Notes: generated by a model from the sequence alone, not told the origin. Positions 51,934-61,462 are shown, counted from the first letter of the stretch. The stretch: 64,000 nucleotides of DNA from CAYQLY01 sp964418605 (GCA_964418605.1 CAYQLY010000010.1:1-64000), one strand, 5' to 3'. Numbers and translations: made by a program.

Positions 51934-51974
51934 AAAAAAGGCTACAAACTAAAATAAGTTAATAGCCTTTTTTG
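51934..51974 (+). terminator. Intrinsic terminator after the TMEM43 gene
   Basis: AAAAAAGGCTA pairs with TAGCCTTTTTT across an 18-base AT-rich loop, with the T-run forming the tail. It separates the TMEM43 gene from sufE. Confidence 0.7.
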
Positions 51975-51997
51975 TTCTATCTATAACAACTAGACGT

Positions 51998-52432
51998 GTG
52001 AAAACAATAAACGAAATCCAAAACGAAATCATAGAAGAGTTTTCACTATTAGAAAACAAAGAAGATAAGTACACCTATATTATTGAGCTAGGTAAAAAAC
52101 TACCGCCTTTAGATGAAATTTATAAAAAAGATGAAAATCTAATTAAAGGATGCCAGTCCAAAGTATGGTTGATAGCTGAATGGAAAGATGAACACATGAT
52201 TATCAAAGGAGACAGCGATACAGTTATTGTTAAAGGCTTAGTTAGCTTACTTATCCGTATTGTATCTGGACAAAAAACAGCTTCTATTCTTGATACTGAT
52301 TTTTATTGGATGACTAAAATTGGAATGGAAGAGCTTATATCTGTTAACCGGTCAAACGGCGTATCTTCTATGATTAAACAATTAAAAATTTATGCTTTAG
52401 CTCTTCAAGCTAAACATGAAACAACACGATAA
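51998..52432 (+). CDS. sufE: SufE family cysteine desulfuration protein
   Basis: The 144-residue protein starts at GTG 51998. It has the SufE pattern YIIELGKKLPPLDEIYKKDE, the sulfur-accepting Cys in LIKGCQSKVWL near residue 51, and GLVSLLIRIVSGQ near residue 85. SufE accepts persulfide sulfur from SufS for iron-sulfur cluster assembly. It is followed 10 bases later by a DUF59 gene, a usual pairing in Bacteroidota suf operons; here sufBCDS are not present. Confidence 0.92.
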   Translation: MKTINEIQNEIIEEFSLLENKEDKYTYIIELGKKLPPLDEIYKKDENLIKGCQSKVWLIAEWKDEHMIIKGDSDTVIVKGLVSLLIRIVSGQKTASILDTDFYWMTKIGMEELISVNRSNGVSSMIKQLKIYALALQAKHETTR

Positions 52433-52442
52433 TTAAAACAAT

Positions 52443-52772
52443 ATGGAGGAAAACAAGCCTGTCATAGAGGACCCTTTAAAACAAAAAATTCTTGATGCTA
52501 TTAAATCTGTTTACGATCCTGAAATACCTGTAAACATTTACGATTTAGGCCTTATTTATGAAATCAATATATACCCCGTTAATAATGTTTTCATATTAAT
52601 GACCTTAACATCTCCAGCCTGCCCTTCAGCAGAGCAAATCCCAGGCGAAATAGAAACAAAGGTGCGATCTATCGAAGGCATCAATGATGTAAAAATAGAA
52701 ATTACGTTTGATCCTCCTTATAATCAAGATATGATGTCTGAGGCAGCTAAGCTAGAACTAGGCTTATTATAA
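52443..52772 (+). CDS. DUF59/MIP18 family iron-sulfur assembly protein (SufT-like)
   Basis: The 109-residue protein has the family opening ILDAIKSVYDPEIPVNIYDL near residue 13, MTLTSPACPSAEQIPGEI near residue 58 with the conserved reactive Cys, and VKIEITFDPPY. Members assist iron-sulfur cluster transfer to target proteins. It is cotranscribed with sufE and ends convergent with a small minus-strand gene. Confidence 0.92.
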   Translation: MEENKPVIEDPLKQKILDAIKSVYDPEIPVNIYDLGLIYEINIYPVNNVFILMTLTSPACPSAEQIPGEIETKVRSIEGINDVKIEITFDPPYNQDMMSEAAKLELGLL

Positions 52773-52778
52773 ATAACA

Positions 52779-52967
52779 TTATTTTGGACAATTACAGTCT
52801 TTATTCTTTTTTTTCTTCTTTCCACGGTAATTGCTTTTCCTCTTTTTCTTTGAAGAAGAATAGGTAGACTGTTTGTAAAATAGATGAGCTACAACCAGCT
52901 CAGACATAAAGCAAGTTGTCAAAGTTAAAGACAGAATAAAAATTATTTTTCTACGTATCATCATCAA
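52779..52967 (-). CDS. Small secreted or membrane peptide with a lysine-rich tail, coupled to ruvA
   Basis: The 62-residue frame has a hydrophobic segment near residues 8-27 (IIFILSLTLTTCFMSELVVA) followed by a Lys/Ser/Asn-rich tail ending NKDCNCPK. Its start overlaps the ruvA stop (TGATG), which favours coupled translation. No family was recognised. The biased tail could be low-complexity chance, so the call is uncertain. Confidence 0.4.
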   Translation of the reverse strand: MMMIRRKIIFILSLTLTTCFMSELVVAHLFYKQSTYSSSKKKRKSNYRGKKKKKNKDCNCPK

Positions 52968-53548
52968 GAGAGCTTAAGAGCACGTTTCACAATATCTTCT
53001 AATGAGCTATCAGGAAACTGTTTTAAAATATAATCTACATTTTTTTCAGCAACAGCTTTAGCTATTCCCAACGTCATTAATGCATGTAACGCTTCAGAAC
53101 GATTTTTAGTATGCAAAGAAGTGCCTTTTGTTTCTACCAAAAGATCCTCTTTTTTCCATTTATCTTTCAATTCGAGTATAATACGTTGGGCTGTCTTAGG
53201 GCCAATCCCTTTAATAGCCTGAATAGATGGTGTATCTTCTTCAATAATAGCTTGATGAAAATCTCTCACCGAAACAGAAGACAGCACCATTAATGCCGTG
53301 GAAGGACCAACACCAGATATTCCAATAAGATCTAAAAAGACCTTTCGTTCAGAAAGCTCTTTAAATCCATATAACACATGTGCGTCTTCTTTAATATGAA
53401 GATGCGTATGTAATTTACAATGCTCTCCTTCCCCAAGAAGCGTATAGGTATGTAATGATATTCTCAATTGATACCCAACACCACCTACATCAATCACAAC
53501 ATAGGCAGGAGATTTATAAGCAAGCTTACCTTCAATATATGCAATCAT
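52964..53548 (-). CDS. ruvA: Holliday junction branch migration protein RuvA
   Basis: RuvA binds four-way junctions and loads RuvB. The 194-residue protein has the OB domain (IAYIEGKLAYKSPAYVVIDV at residues 2-21), the helix-hairpin-helix pair (LIGISGVGPSTALMVLS; IKGIGPKTAQRIILELKDK) and the C-terminal UBA-like domain III (RSEALHALMTLGIAKAVAEK). The length is normal. ruvB is not adjacent. Its start overlaps the methyltransferase stop by four bases (ATGA). Confidence 0.95.
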   Translation of the reverse strand: MIAYIEGKLAYKSPAYVVIDVGGVGYQLRISLHTYTLLGEGEHCKLHTHLHIKEDAHVLYGFKELSERKVFLDLIGISGVGPSTALMVLSSVSVRDFHQAIIEEDTPSIQAIKGIGPKTAQRIILELKDKWKKEDLLVETKGTSLHTKNRSEALHALMTLGIAKAVAEKNVDYILKQFPDSSLEDIVKRALKLS

Positions 53549-54159
53549 GGCAATAATTTACTTAACACATAATACGTTGATGCTGCAAATTTACCAGTAA
53601 TAATCGTTTTAACAGGTTCCATATATACAGCATGATGTTTATCCATCCAATGATTTAAAAAAGATTCATTCATATTAAAAAATTCCAAACCATGATGAAA
53701 CTGATACCGATCCCCTCCTCTACTTTTGACTTGATCTGCTAATCCTATAATAGAATACATCTTAATAAAAAGCATTCCTCCATATTTCAACACCCTCCAT
53801 AGCTCATTTAACATCTTTTCAAGATGTGCCTGATCTTGAGCCAAATGTAATACATCTAAACAATACACCACATCAAAAAATCGACTGGAAAAAGTCATGT
53901 TTTCTATATGCTGCATGTGCAATCGATCTTCTATAGTCACGCCCTCTATTTGAAAAGTTTGAGAAAGTTGTTGAATAGCCGACGCATCACCATCTATCGC
54001 ATAGATATCAAATCCATTTTTCAAAAAATAAAAAAGATGATCACCTGTTCCACATCCTGCATCTAAAAGTATGCTATCTTTTTTTATACTTCCCTTTAAT
54101 AATTGGTCAAATAATAATATATCCAGATTTCCAATAGTTGAAATAGGCAATACCTCCAC
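53545..54159 (-). CDS. Class I SAM-dependent methyltransferase
   Basis: The 204-residue protein has motif I LLDAGCGTGDHLFYFL near residue 32, an acidic motif II IYAIDGDASAIQQL, and motif IV FFDVVYCLDVLHLA. It lacks a recognisable substrate domain and could methylate a small molecule, quinone precursor or protein. It lies 6 bases after kbl and overlaps ruvA by four bases, so kbl, this gene and ruvA form one unit. Confidence 0.85.
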   Translation of the reverse strand: MEVLPISTIGNLDILLFDQLLKGSIKKDSILLDAGCGTGDHLFYFLKNGFDIYAIDGDASAIQQLSQTFQIEGVTIEDRLHMQHIENMTFSSRFFDVVYCLDVLHLAQDQAHLEKMLNELWRVLKYGGMLFIKMYSIIGLADQVKSRGGDRYQFHHGLEFFNMNESFLNHWMDKHHAVYMEPVKTIITGKFAASTYYVLSKLLP

Positions 54160-54165
54160 AATCTA

Positions 54166-55359
54166 TTATTTAATAACACCCAACTCCAAGCCCACCTCTT
54201 TAAATGCACGAATAGCCTTGTCCAGATGCTCTTTTTCATGCACGGCCGAAATCTGAACACGAATACGAGCTTGGCCTTTAGGCACAACCGGATAATAAAA
54301 CCCGATGACATAAATACCTTTAGCTAACAAGCGTTGTGCAAACTCTTGAGCTAATGTAGCTTCATACAACATAATTGGAACAATCGGATGAATACCAGGT
54401 TTAGTTTCAAATCCCACACGTGTAATCTCTTCACGAAAGTAACGTGTATTACTTTCCAACTTATCACGCAAAGCGGTTGTTTCAGTAAGCAAATCCAGTA
54501 CAGCACTAGACGCACCTGTGATAGCAGGAGCCAGTGTATTAGAAAAAAGATAAGGCCTTGAGCGTTGGCGAAGCATCTCAATAATTTCTTTTCTTCCGGA
54601 TGTAAAGCCACCAGAAGCCCCACCTAATGCCTTACCAAATGTACCTGTAATAATATCTATTTTACCCATCACACCATGATACTCATGCACACCTCTACCA
54701 GTCTTTCCCATAAAGCCTGTCGCATGAGACTCATCAGACATCACAAGCGCTTTGTATTTTTCAGCGAGTTCACAAATTTTGTCCAGCTGAGCAACTGTCC
54801 CATCCATCGAAAAAGCCCCATCGGTTACAATCATACGATGTCGACAATGGCTTGTTTGCTTTAAATTTTCTTCGAGATCAGTCATGTTGTTATGTTCATA
54901 CCTAAACCGTTGTGCTTTACACAACCGAATACCATCAATAATAGATGCATGATTTAACGCATCTGAAATAATCGCATCTTGCTCATCCAATAACGGTTCA
55001 AAAACACCACCATTCGCATCAAAAGCAGCAGCGTATAAAATTGTATCTTCTGTACCTAGAAAATCAGCTAATTTTTTTTCCAATTCTTTGTGGATATCCT
55101 GCGTTCCACATATAAATCGAACAGATGATAACCCATACCCGTGTGTATCAATGGTTTTTTTAGCGGCTTCAATGACTTTGGGATGAGAAGACAATCCCAA
55201 ATAATTATTGGCACAAAAATTTAATAAATCACCTTTGATTTGAGTCGTTTGTATAACGGCACCTTGAGGTGTAGTTATAATACGTTCTTGTTTGAACAAT
55301 CCATTTTTACGGATTTCGTCGAGTTCTTTTTCTAAAACAGGCTTAAGGGTTTGATACAT
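54166..55359 (-). CDS. kbl: Glycine C-acetyltransferase (2-amino-3-ketobutyrate CoA ligase)
   Basis: The 397-residue PLP enzyme of the alpha-oxoamine synthase family shows [19 protein letters not shown] near residue 48, [15 protein letters not shown], the PLP-binding [10 protein letters not shown], and the Schiff-base lysine in [14 protein letters not shown] near residue 240. The pattern [16 protein letters not shown] distinguishes Kbl from BioF and serine palmitoyltransferase. It converts glycine and acetyl-CoA to 2-amino-3-ketobutyrate, or the reverse in threonine breakdown. tdh is not present. Confidence 0.92.
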   Translation of the reverse strand: MYQTLKPVLEKELDEIRKNGLFKQERIITTPQGAVIQTTQIKGDLLNFCANNYLGLSSHPKVIEAAKKTIDTHGYGLSSVRFICGTQDIHKELEKKLADFLGTEDTILYAAAFDANGGVFEPLLDEQDAIISDALNHASIIDGIRLCKAQRFRYEHNNMTDLEENLKQTSHCRHRMIVTDGAFSMDGTVAQLDKICELAEKYKALVMSDESHATGFMGKTGRGVHEYHGVMGKIDIITGTFGKALGGASGGFTSGRKEIIEMLRQRSRPYLFSNTLAPAITGASSAVLDLLTETTALRDKLESNTRYFREEITRVGFETKPGIHPIVPIMLYEATLAQEFAQRLLAKGIYVIGFYYPVVPKGQARIRVQISAVHEKEHLDKAIRAFKEVGLELGVIK

Positions 55360-55370
55360 TTTTTTATAGG

Positions 55371-55595
55371 TTATTTTAATAAAAAATTTCTCCGTATACT
55401 ATTGATTAAATATAGTTTTTGGCTTGTGAAGCTAATTGGACTCAGCTGATTGAATAATTTTTCCCATTCGTTCCACAGATCAGGCTTGGCCTGCTTAAAC
55501 GCTTCAGAATCAATTTTTTTAGACTTTAGATAACTCTCAAAATCCATACCATGTATTTGAACAAAGTTAAAAATCTTTTCTTTAACCTCGTTCAT
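55371..55595 (-). CDS. Conserved small protein of unknown function upstream of kbl
   Basis: The 74-residue protein is soluble and mixed-charge, with [20 protein letters not shown] and [20 protein letters not shown]. Tryptophan and aromatic content and a clean start make it a credible gene. It lies 11 bases before kbl on the same strand. It is divergent from the TPR-OmpA gene with 85 bases between. No function is known to me. Confidence 0.65.
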   Translation of the reverse strand: MNEVKEKIFNFVQIHGMDFESYLKSKKIDSEAFKQAKPDLWNEWEKLFNQLSPISFTSQKLYLINSIRRNFLLK

Positions 55596-55680
55596 TTTAT
55601 AGTTATGTTAAAGAGGATATAATTGTTTTTTTGATAAAAAATAAAACACTAAATTTAAATCACTTTTATAAAAAACATAT

Positions 55681-57399
55681 ATGAAAAAAGCATTCTTTTG
55701 TATTATCATCATCGGTTTAGTAGTCTTCCATACAAGCTATGGGCAGGATAAAAATGCTAAAAAAGTAGATGAACTCATCGACAGTGGATTAAGTAAATAT
55801 AACCTGAAAGACTATAATGGAGCTATCGAAGATTACACTAAAGCTATTCGACTAGATGCCTCACGTGCTGTTGCTTATTATGATCGTGCATTAGCGAGAT
55901 ACTATACAAAAGATTATCAAGGCGCTATTGATGATAGTAACAAAGCTATTGAGCTTGATGCTTCTTATGAAGAAGCTTATTTAAATCGTGGTTTCTTTAA
56001 ATCAGGAATGAACGATTTACAAGGTGCTCTTAGCGATTATACAAAAGCTATTTCTATAAAATCAGATTACGCTTTAGCTTATTCTAATAGAGCTTCTCTA
56101 AAGATAAGCTTAAATGACTACCAAGGTGCTATGAGTGACTACAACATGACTATCGAACTAGAGCCTAATAATGAACGAAATTATTACGATCGTGGCACTT
56201 TAAAATATACATTAAAAGATTACCAAGGTGCTTTGGAAGATTATACCAAAGCCACTGAGCTTGATCATTTATTTGAAGGGGCTTATTGTGAACGCGGACT
56301 AACAAAGATCAAGTTAAAAGACTATGATGGTGCTTTAACAGACATTAATAAAGCGCTATCACTCAATCCAAGCTGTCATCTAGCTCATAACAACTTAGGG
56401 CTTTTATATACCAAACAAGAAAAAAATCAAGAAGGCATTCAAGAGTTCACAAAAGCGATTCAATTAAAACCAGATTATGCTTTAGCTTACTATAACCGTG
56501 GAACAACTCAAATGGGGTTAAAAAAATATGATGAAGCCATTGCTGATCTTACTCAATCCGTTGAGCTGGACCCAAGCTATCCAGATGCTTATTATAATAG
56601 AGGCATTTGTTACTATGATACTGAAAAAGATCAACAAGCTATTTCTGATTATAGTAGAGCGATTGAACTAGATCCTGCTTTCGGAGATGCGTATTATAAC
56701 AGAGGATTGGCTAAATACCAAATTCAAGATCTCAAAGGATCTATTGCAGATTATAGTAAATCTATTGAACTAGACCCAAGTTTCTTTAAAGCTTACTACA
56801 GAAGAGGCATATCAAAATATGATATAAAAAATTACGAAGGCGCACTACAAGATTATAACAAAGCCATTCAACTTAACGCCAATGATCCTTATGTGTATTA
56901 TGAACGAGGCCTCACCTACTTCCAACTTTTAAAAGATGATAAAGCTTGTGAGGATTGGCAAAAATCATTAGAGCTAGGATACCAAGGTGCTTATAAAAAC
57001 ATTAAAGATTATTGTGATAAAAAAATGAACCGGATCGCTACAGGAGCCCAAGTAGGTGAATCCTTTAAACTCAATAATATCTTCTTTGAACAAAAAAGCT
57101 ATAAACTTTTACCCGCTTCATCTTCCGAACTAGATGAACTAGCGACTATTTTAAAAGAAAATCCTAAAATTAAAATCCGAATAGAAGGCCATACGGATAA
57201 TCAAGGTGATGCAAAAGCAAACTTACTCCTTTCTGAAAAACGTGCAGAAGCTGTTAAAGACTATTTATTGTCTAAAGATATTTCAAGCACACGATTACAG
57301 GTAAAAGGATACGGGGGAACAAAACTTATTTCTACTTCACAAAATGAAGAAGGCAGAAAGCTCAATCGACGGGTCGAGATTGTCATTATTGAAAGATAA
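55681..57399 (+). CDS. Secreted protein with twelve TPR repeats and a C-terminal OmpA domain
   Basis: The 572-residue protein has a signal peptide (ending YGQ at residue 22). Twelve consecutive 34-residue TPR units (about residues 32-440) follow, of the form AYYNRGLAKY...AIADYSKSIELDPSF with no insertions, then an OmpA peptidoglycan-binding domain (IRIEGHTDNQGDAKANLLLS; RLNRR-type end EGRKLNRRVEIVI). It probably sits in the periplasm or at the outer membrane and tethers a protein-binding TPR solenoid to the cell wall. Similar designs occur in Bacteroidota gliding and secretion proteins (inference). Confidence 0.88.
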   Translation: MKKAFFCIIIIGLVVFHTSYGQDKNAKKVDELIDSGLSKYNLKDYNGAIEDYTKAIRLDASRAVAYYDRALARYYTKDYQGAIDDSNKAIELDASYEEAYLNRGFFKSGMNDLQGALSDYTKAISIKSDYALAYSNRASLKISLNDYQGAMSDYNMTIELEPNNERNYYDRGTLKYTLKDYQGALEDYTKATELDHLFEGAYCERGLTKIKLKDYDGALTDINKALSLNPSCHLAHNNLGLLYTKQEKNQEGIQEFTKAIQLKPDYALAYYNRGTTQMGLKKYDEAIADLTQSVELDPSYPDAYYNRGICYYDTEKDQQAISDYSRAIELDPAFGDAYYNRGLAKYQIQDLKGSIADYSKSIELDPSFFKAYYRRGISKYDIKNYEGALQDYNKAIQLNANDPYVYYERGLTYFQLLKDDKACEDWQKSLELGYQGAYKNIKDYCDKKMNRIATGAQVGESFKLNNIFFEQKSYKLLPASSSELDELATILKENPKIKIRIEGHTDNQGDAKANLLLSEKRAEAVKDYLLSKDISSTRLQVKGYGGTKLISTSQNEEGRKLNRRVEIVIIER

Positions 57400-57428
57400 T
57401 TGATGTGCCACTTTTTTATTTATACCAT

Positions 57429-57460
57429 AAAAAGGCTTATACTCTTTATAAGCCTTTTTA
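57429..57460 (+). terminator. Intrinsic terminator after the TPR-OmpA gene
   Basis: A perfect 13-bp stem AAAAAGGCTTATA with TATAAGCCTTTTT around a 5-base loop ends in a T-run. It lies 30 bases after the stop codon and 20 bases before rsgA. Confidence 0.88.
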
Positions 57461-57479
57461 ATTTAGAAAAAACCACGGT

Positions 57480-58391
57480 ATGAAACGAGGTGTTATCTTT
57501 AAATCCACCGGATCATGGTATGATGTTAAATTATCATCTGGTGAAACTTATGCCTGCAAATTACGTGGTAAATTTAAACTAACAGAAGGAGGACAAACTA
57601 ATCCATTAGCGGTAGGCGATGAGGTGATGATTGAGATTGATCAAACTAATACAGGTATTATTATTGAGATTTTACCTCGAAAAAATTACATCATTCGAAA
57701 ATCAACTCATAAAACAGATCAAAAACACATCATTGCTTCTAACCTTGATCAGTGCTTACTACTTATTACCATTCAAAAACCACGAACATCAACCGGATTC
57801 ATTGATCGTTTTTTAACAGCAGCTGAAAGCTTTGGCATACCAACTATTCTTGTTTTTAATAAAATAGATAGTATAACAGAAAAAGAAAAAACCAAACAAC
57901 AAGAGCTAATCACGCTCTATAAACATATAGGCTACCAATGTATACCTTGCTCTGCGACTACAGGAGAGGGCGTTAATTTTATTCAAGTACAACTTAAAGA
58001 AAAAAAAACACTTTTAGTTGGGCATTCTGGAGTAGGAAAATCAACACTCATTAACCAACTCGCCCCTCATATTGATCAAAAGGTGCAAGCCATTTCTAAC
58101 TTTAGTGAAAAAGGCATCCATACAACGACCTTCGCCGAAATGTTTGAAATAGATAAAAATACATTGATCATCGACACACCAGGTATTAAAGAACTAGGTC
58201 TCGTTGATATACAAACTGGTGAAATTGCCCATTATTTCCCTGAGCTAAAAACGTTAATCCATCAGTGTAAATTTTATAACTGCACACATACCCATGAACC
58301 TAATTGTGCGATTCAACAAGCTATAAAAGAAGGAAAAATTGCCTTATCACGCTATCAAAGTTACCTCAGTATACTAGCCAATGAGTTATAG
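57480..58391 (+). CDS. rsgA: Ribosome small subunit-dependent GTPase A
   Basis: RsgA is a circularly permuted GTPase that aids 30S maturation. The 303-residue protein has an N-terminal OB domain (ETYACKLRGKFKL), then motif G4 (VFNKID), G5 (PCSATTGEG), G1 (GHSGVGKSTLINQL, about residue 180), G3 (DTPGIKELG) and the C-terminal zinc cluster CKFYNCTHTHEPNCAI. The length is normal. It starts shortly after a strong terminator and so needs its own promoter, which was not identified. Confidence 0.95.
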   Translation: MKRGVIFKSTGSWYDVKLSSGETYACKLRGKFKLTEGGQTNPLAVGDEVMIEIDQTNTGIIIEILPRKNYIIRKSTHKTDQKHIIASNLDQCLLLITIQKPRTSTGFIDRFLTAAESFGIPTILVFNKIDSITEKEKTKQQELITLYKHIGYQCIPCSATTGEGVNFIQVQLKEKKTLLVGHSGVGKSTLINQLAPHIDQKVQAISNFSEKGIHTTTFAEMFEIDKNTLIIDTPGIKELGLVDIQTGEIAHYFPELKTLIHQCKFYNCTHTHEPNCAIQQAIKEGKIALSRYQSYLSILANEL

Positions 58392-58404
58392 AATATAGGG
58401 ATAA

Positions 58405-58437
58405 TTTCATATAAAAAATACTATTTTTTATATGAAA
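58405..58437. other. Perfect AT-rich inverted repeat after rsgA
   Basis: TTTCATATAAAAAAT (58405-58419) pairs with ATTTTTTATATGAAA (58423-58437), a 15-bp perfect stem with a 3-base loop. It lies 14 bases after the rsgA stop. The stem has almost no G or C and no clean T-tail follows, so it may be a weak terminator, a transcript-end stabiliser or a chance palindrome. Confidence 0.5.
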
Positions 58438-58475
58438 AATTAAATTTATATTTACATACTAAAATTCTACGCGAT

Positions 58476-60368
58476 ATGCTCCCCTTAAAATCATCATGTA
58501 AATGCTCTGTATTTTTTGCATTGGTGTTAATATCACTTTTACTGCCTACAAAAAAAGCATATAGCCAGCTCCTTATAGAGGATAACTTATCTATGGAAAG
58601 CCTCATTCAACAACTTGCTGCAGAAGGAGTATATGTATATAACATTACCTACCATTGTCCTTATCAAGGAAAGCCATCTTTCGGATCTTTTTCAGATCCA
58701 AGTGAAACATTTGGTGCTTCGAAGGGAATTATTTTGACAACAGGAGCAGCCAAAAATGCAATAGGCCCCAATACAATGTCAGGCATGAGCCAATCCAATG
58801 GATACATCTCAAATGACCCCAATTTGCAATCACTCATTGATCCAGGAAAAGAACTATTCGACCATTGCATTGTAGAATTTGATATTATATCCCATACCGA
58901 TACACTCCGTTTTAATTACCTATTTGGATCAGAGGAATATCCAGAATATATAATTAACTATCACGATGTATTTGGTTTTTTTATCAGCGGCCCAGGTATT
59001 TCAGGCATAAAAAATATTGCCTTAGTGCCTGGAACTAATCTACCTGTTTCTATAAAAAACATTAATCACCTTACTAATAGTACTTATTATATAGAAAATA
59101 ATTTTCCAAACTCACTCACTCAATATGATGGCTACACCAAATTACTCCAAGCTAAAATAAAGGTCACACCTTGTGAAATATACCATATTAAACTCGCTAT
59201 CGCAGATGTGCTTGATGACATATACGATACTGGTGTATTCATCAGCAATAAAACCTTACGTGGAAAAAATATAAGTTTAGAACTAAAATTAGACAATCCT
59301 GATTTAAAAACGATGATCGAAGGATGTAATCGGGCTAAACTCGTATTCAAACGCACACACGATATTGACAAACCTTTTACAGGACGATATACCATCAGTG
59401 GTACAGCCGTAAATGGAGTAGATTATCAAAAAATCCCAACAGAAGTTAACTTTCTTCCAGGTCAATCTGAAGTTATCATAAATTTAATTGGCCTCGAAGA
59501 TAATATCTTAGAATCTGAAGAAACCATCACTTTTAATCTAGAAAATCTATGCCCTAATATGCCTCTTCTTCCTGCTCAAACAATTAAACTTCGGGATGTA
59601 TTTGATCATACCATCACACCTCTCGCAACATGTAAAGAAAATACTGTCATACTAAACACAAATACCCCTACTGGCTATTCATTTGTATGGGAAAAAAACC
59701 CAGCACTTTCGTGTACAACTTGTACCAGTCCTACTGTACAAACCACTCAAACACAAACATTCAAAACACAGGTAACACATCTGGCCTCAGGCTGTACAAC
59801 ATTTACTTCTGTACAAGTTACTGTTTTTCCTTCACCTGATATTTCTTTCACCTATTCCCGTGATCCTAAATACATGAATGGCGACATTTTATTTAAACTT
59901 AACAATGAAGCTACTTTAACAGATGTTGCATGGGATCTAGGAGATGGAACAACATCAACAGAAAAAAATCCTAAGCATACCTATATCACAGAGGATTTAA
60001 GTCAAGAAAAAAAAACATATACAGTAAAGGTAAGTGGATATGATATTACTAACCACTGTTTTAAATCAGATTCAGGAATAGTTGAAATCACACCTCTATT
60101 TATTCCAAATATCATCACTCCAAATGAAGACGGCATCAACGACCTATTCCGAATCGATGGTATCGAACCAGGTACTTGGAAGCTTGAGGTGTATAACCGA
60201 TTTGGGCAACTGGTTTATTTCTCTGATTTTTATGATATGAATTGGGATGGAGGAAAGCTCAGTGATGGAATTTACTACTACTCCTTAAGTAATTACTATA
60301 GAGATCGGACATTCAAAGGTTGGGTACAAATTCTCCGCGACTATCCAGCTGAAAGTGAAAATGAATAG
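58476..60368 (+). CDS. Secreted surface protein: choice-of-anchor L, Calx-beta-like, PKD and gliding-motility C-terminal (CHU_C) domains
   Basis: The 630-residue protein has a signal peptide (to about residue 30, KKAYSQ). A choice-of-anchor L domain covers about 35-260 (SKGIILTTGAAKNAIGPNT; FNYLFGSEEYPEY). A Calx-beta-like segment follows (GTAVNGVDYQKIPTEVNFLP, about 310), then a PKD-like domain (VAWDLGDGTTSTEKNPKHTY, about 490). It ends in a CHU_C/type B sorting domain (IPNIITPNEDGINDLFRI to GWVQILRD). The last is the signal for type IX secretion, so the protein is exported to the surface or medium. The ligand is unknown. Confidence 0.88.
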   Translation: MLPLKSSCKCSVFFALVLISLLLPTKKAYSQLLIEDNLSMESLIQQLAAEGVYVYNITYHCPYQGKPSFGSFSDPSETFGASKGIILTTGAAKNAIGPNTMSGMSQSNGYISNDPNLQSLIDPGKELFDHCIVEFDIISHTDTLRFNYLFGSEEYPEYIINYHDVFGFFISGPGISGIKNIALVPGTNLPVSIKNINHLTNSTYYIENNFPNSLTQYDGYTKLLQAKIKVTPCEIYHIKLAIADVLDDIYDTGVFISNKTLRGKNISLELKLDNPDLKTMIEGCNRAKLVFKRTHDIDKPFTGRYTISGTAVNGVDYQKIPTEVNFLPGQSEVIINLIGLEDNILESEETITFNLENLCPNMPLLPAQTIKLRDVFDHTITPLATCKENTVILNTNTPTGYSFVWEKNPALSCTTCTSPTVQTTQTQTFKTQVTHLASGCTTFTSVQVTVFPSPDISFTYSRDPKYMNGDILFKLNNEATLTDVAWDLGDGTTSTEKNPKHTYITEDLSQEKKTYTVKVSGYDITNHCFKSDSGIVEITPLFIPNIITPNEDGINDLFRIDGIEPGTWKLEVYNRFGQLVYFSDFYDMNWDGGKLSDGIYYYSLSNYYRDRTFKGWVQILRDYPAESENE

Positions 60369-60386
60369 TATAAATTTCATTAAAAG

Positions 60387-61433
60387 CTATTTAGATACTG
60401 TGGTATCTGAAAGAAGCATCATCTTAGCCATATCTTTTAGATTGTCTGGCACCTTATCCAGATAAGATGGGTTTTTAGAAAACCAAGAAGGTTGAGATAC
60501 AAACCATTTCTTATAATCTTCCAGCTCCTCTACAACCACTATCATCCTCATTGAAAAATGCCCTTTACCACAAACCTCCGCACAGGCAATTTCATAGTTA
60601 AATTGAGGATTACCTAATTCCTCTCTCATTTCCTGAGTCGTTTTTGTAGGAATAAACCAGAATCGCGTAGGCATCCCAGGAACAGCATCCATTTTCAAAC
60701 GAAAATGAGGCGCAAATACACTGTGTATTACATCCTTAGAACGTATTTTAAAAAGCACAGGTTGACCTTTTGGTATTCTCAATATTTTATCAGAAGGAGT
60801 AAAATCATCGAATGAGTTTTGATCACTCAAATCCATACCCCACTCATTCGTTGCATCAATCAATCGAAAATCATACTTACCAAGCATTTTATCTCGGCCT
60901 GGATAACGTACTTTCCATGCAAACTGATACCCCATAATTTCAACCTCTTCAGCATTAACCGGTGGCTTAGATGTTATCTTTGACCATGCTCTCCATCCGG
61001 ATATAACCAATACAGCTAACACAATGGCCGGCACAACCGTCCATATTAACTCCAATTTATTATTATGTGGATAAAAATGTGCTTTATTGCCATCCTTATG
61101 TTGATACTTATATGAAAAATAAAACAACAGAATATGGGTAATTACAAAAACAACCATAATGATAGTAATTGTAATCCAAAATAATTGATCTGTTATGACA
61201 CCATGCTCAGAAGCCGCTTTAGGCAAAAAATAAGCACTTGCCATTTTAGAGTAAATAAATAAAGCTGTAAATCCAACAACTAAAAAAACAACAAACAATA
61301 CCGCATTAGTCTTATTGGCGCTATCCACACGCTCTTTGCCTTTTGCAACATCTAAAAGAGTAAGGATTCTAAAAATCAGCAAAAGTGCGGCAACTACTAA
61401 TATACCCCCAGCTAACAATACGATAGTAATCAT
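60387..61433 (-). CDS. coxB: Cytochrome c oxidase subunit II, solitary
   Basis: The 348-residue protein has an extended N-terminus with extra membrane helices, then the COX2 transmembrane hairpin (NNKLELIWTVVPAIVLAVLV). The CuA cupredoxin domain follows with the first histidine in DVIHSVFAPHFRLK and the rest in CAEVCGKGHFSMRM. CuA ligands are intact. It takes electrons from cytochrome c in an aa3/caa3 oxidase. In related genomes coxA follows directly; here the downstream neighbour is convergent, so coxA and the alternative complex III genes must be elsewhere. An exact -7 box precedes it. Confidence 0.93.
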   Translation of the reverse strand: MITIVLLAGGILVVAALLLIFRILTLLDVAKGKERVDSANKTNAVLFVVFLVVGFTALFIYSKMASAYFLPKAASEHGVITDQLFWITITIIMVVFVITHILLFYFSYKYQHKDGNKAHFYPHNNKLELIWTVVPAIVLAVLVISGWRAWSKITSKPPVNAEEVEIMGYQFAWKVRYPGRDKMLGKYDFRLIDATNEWGMDLSDQNSFDDFTPSDKILRIPKGQPVLFKIRSKDVIHSVFAPHFRLKMDAVPGMPTRFWFIPTKTTQEMREELGNPQFNYEIACAEVCGKGHFSMRMIVVVEELEDYKKWFVSQPSWFSKNPSYLDKVPDNLKDMAKMMLLSDTTVSK

Positions 61434-61462
61434 TGTGTTTACTTTTATTTTTTATACAGGGG

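Noticed and set aside
58405..58437. Calling the rsgA 3' palindrome a firm terminator
   Set aside because: The 15-bp stem is nearly all A/T and lacks a following T-run, so it is listed only as an inverted repeat.
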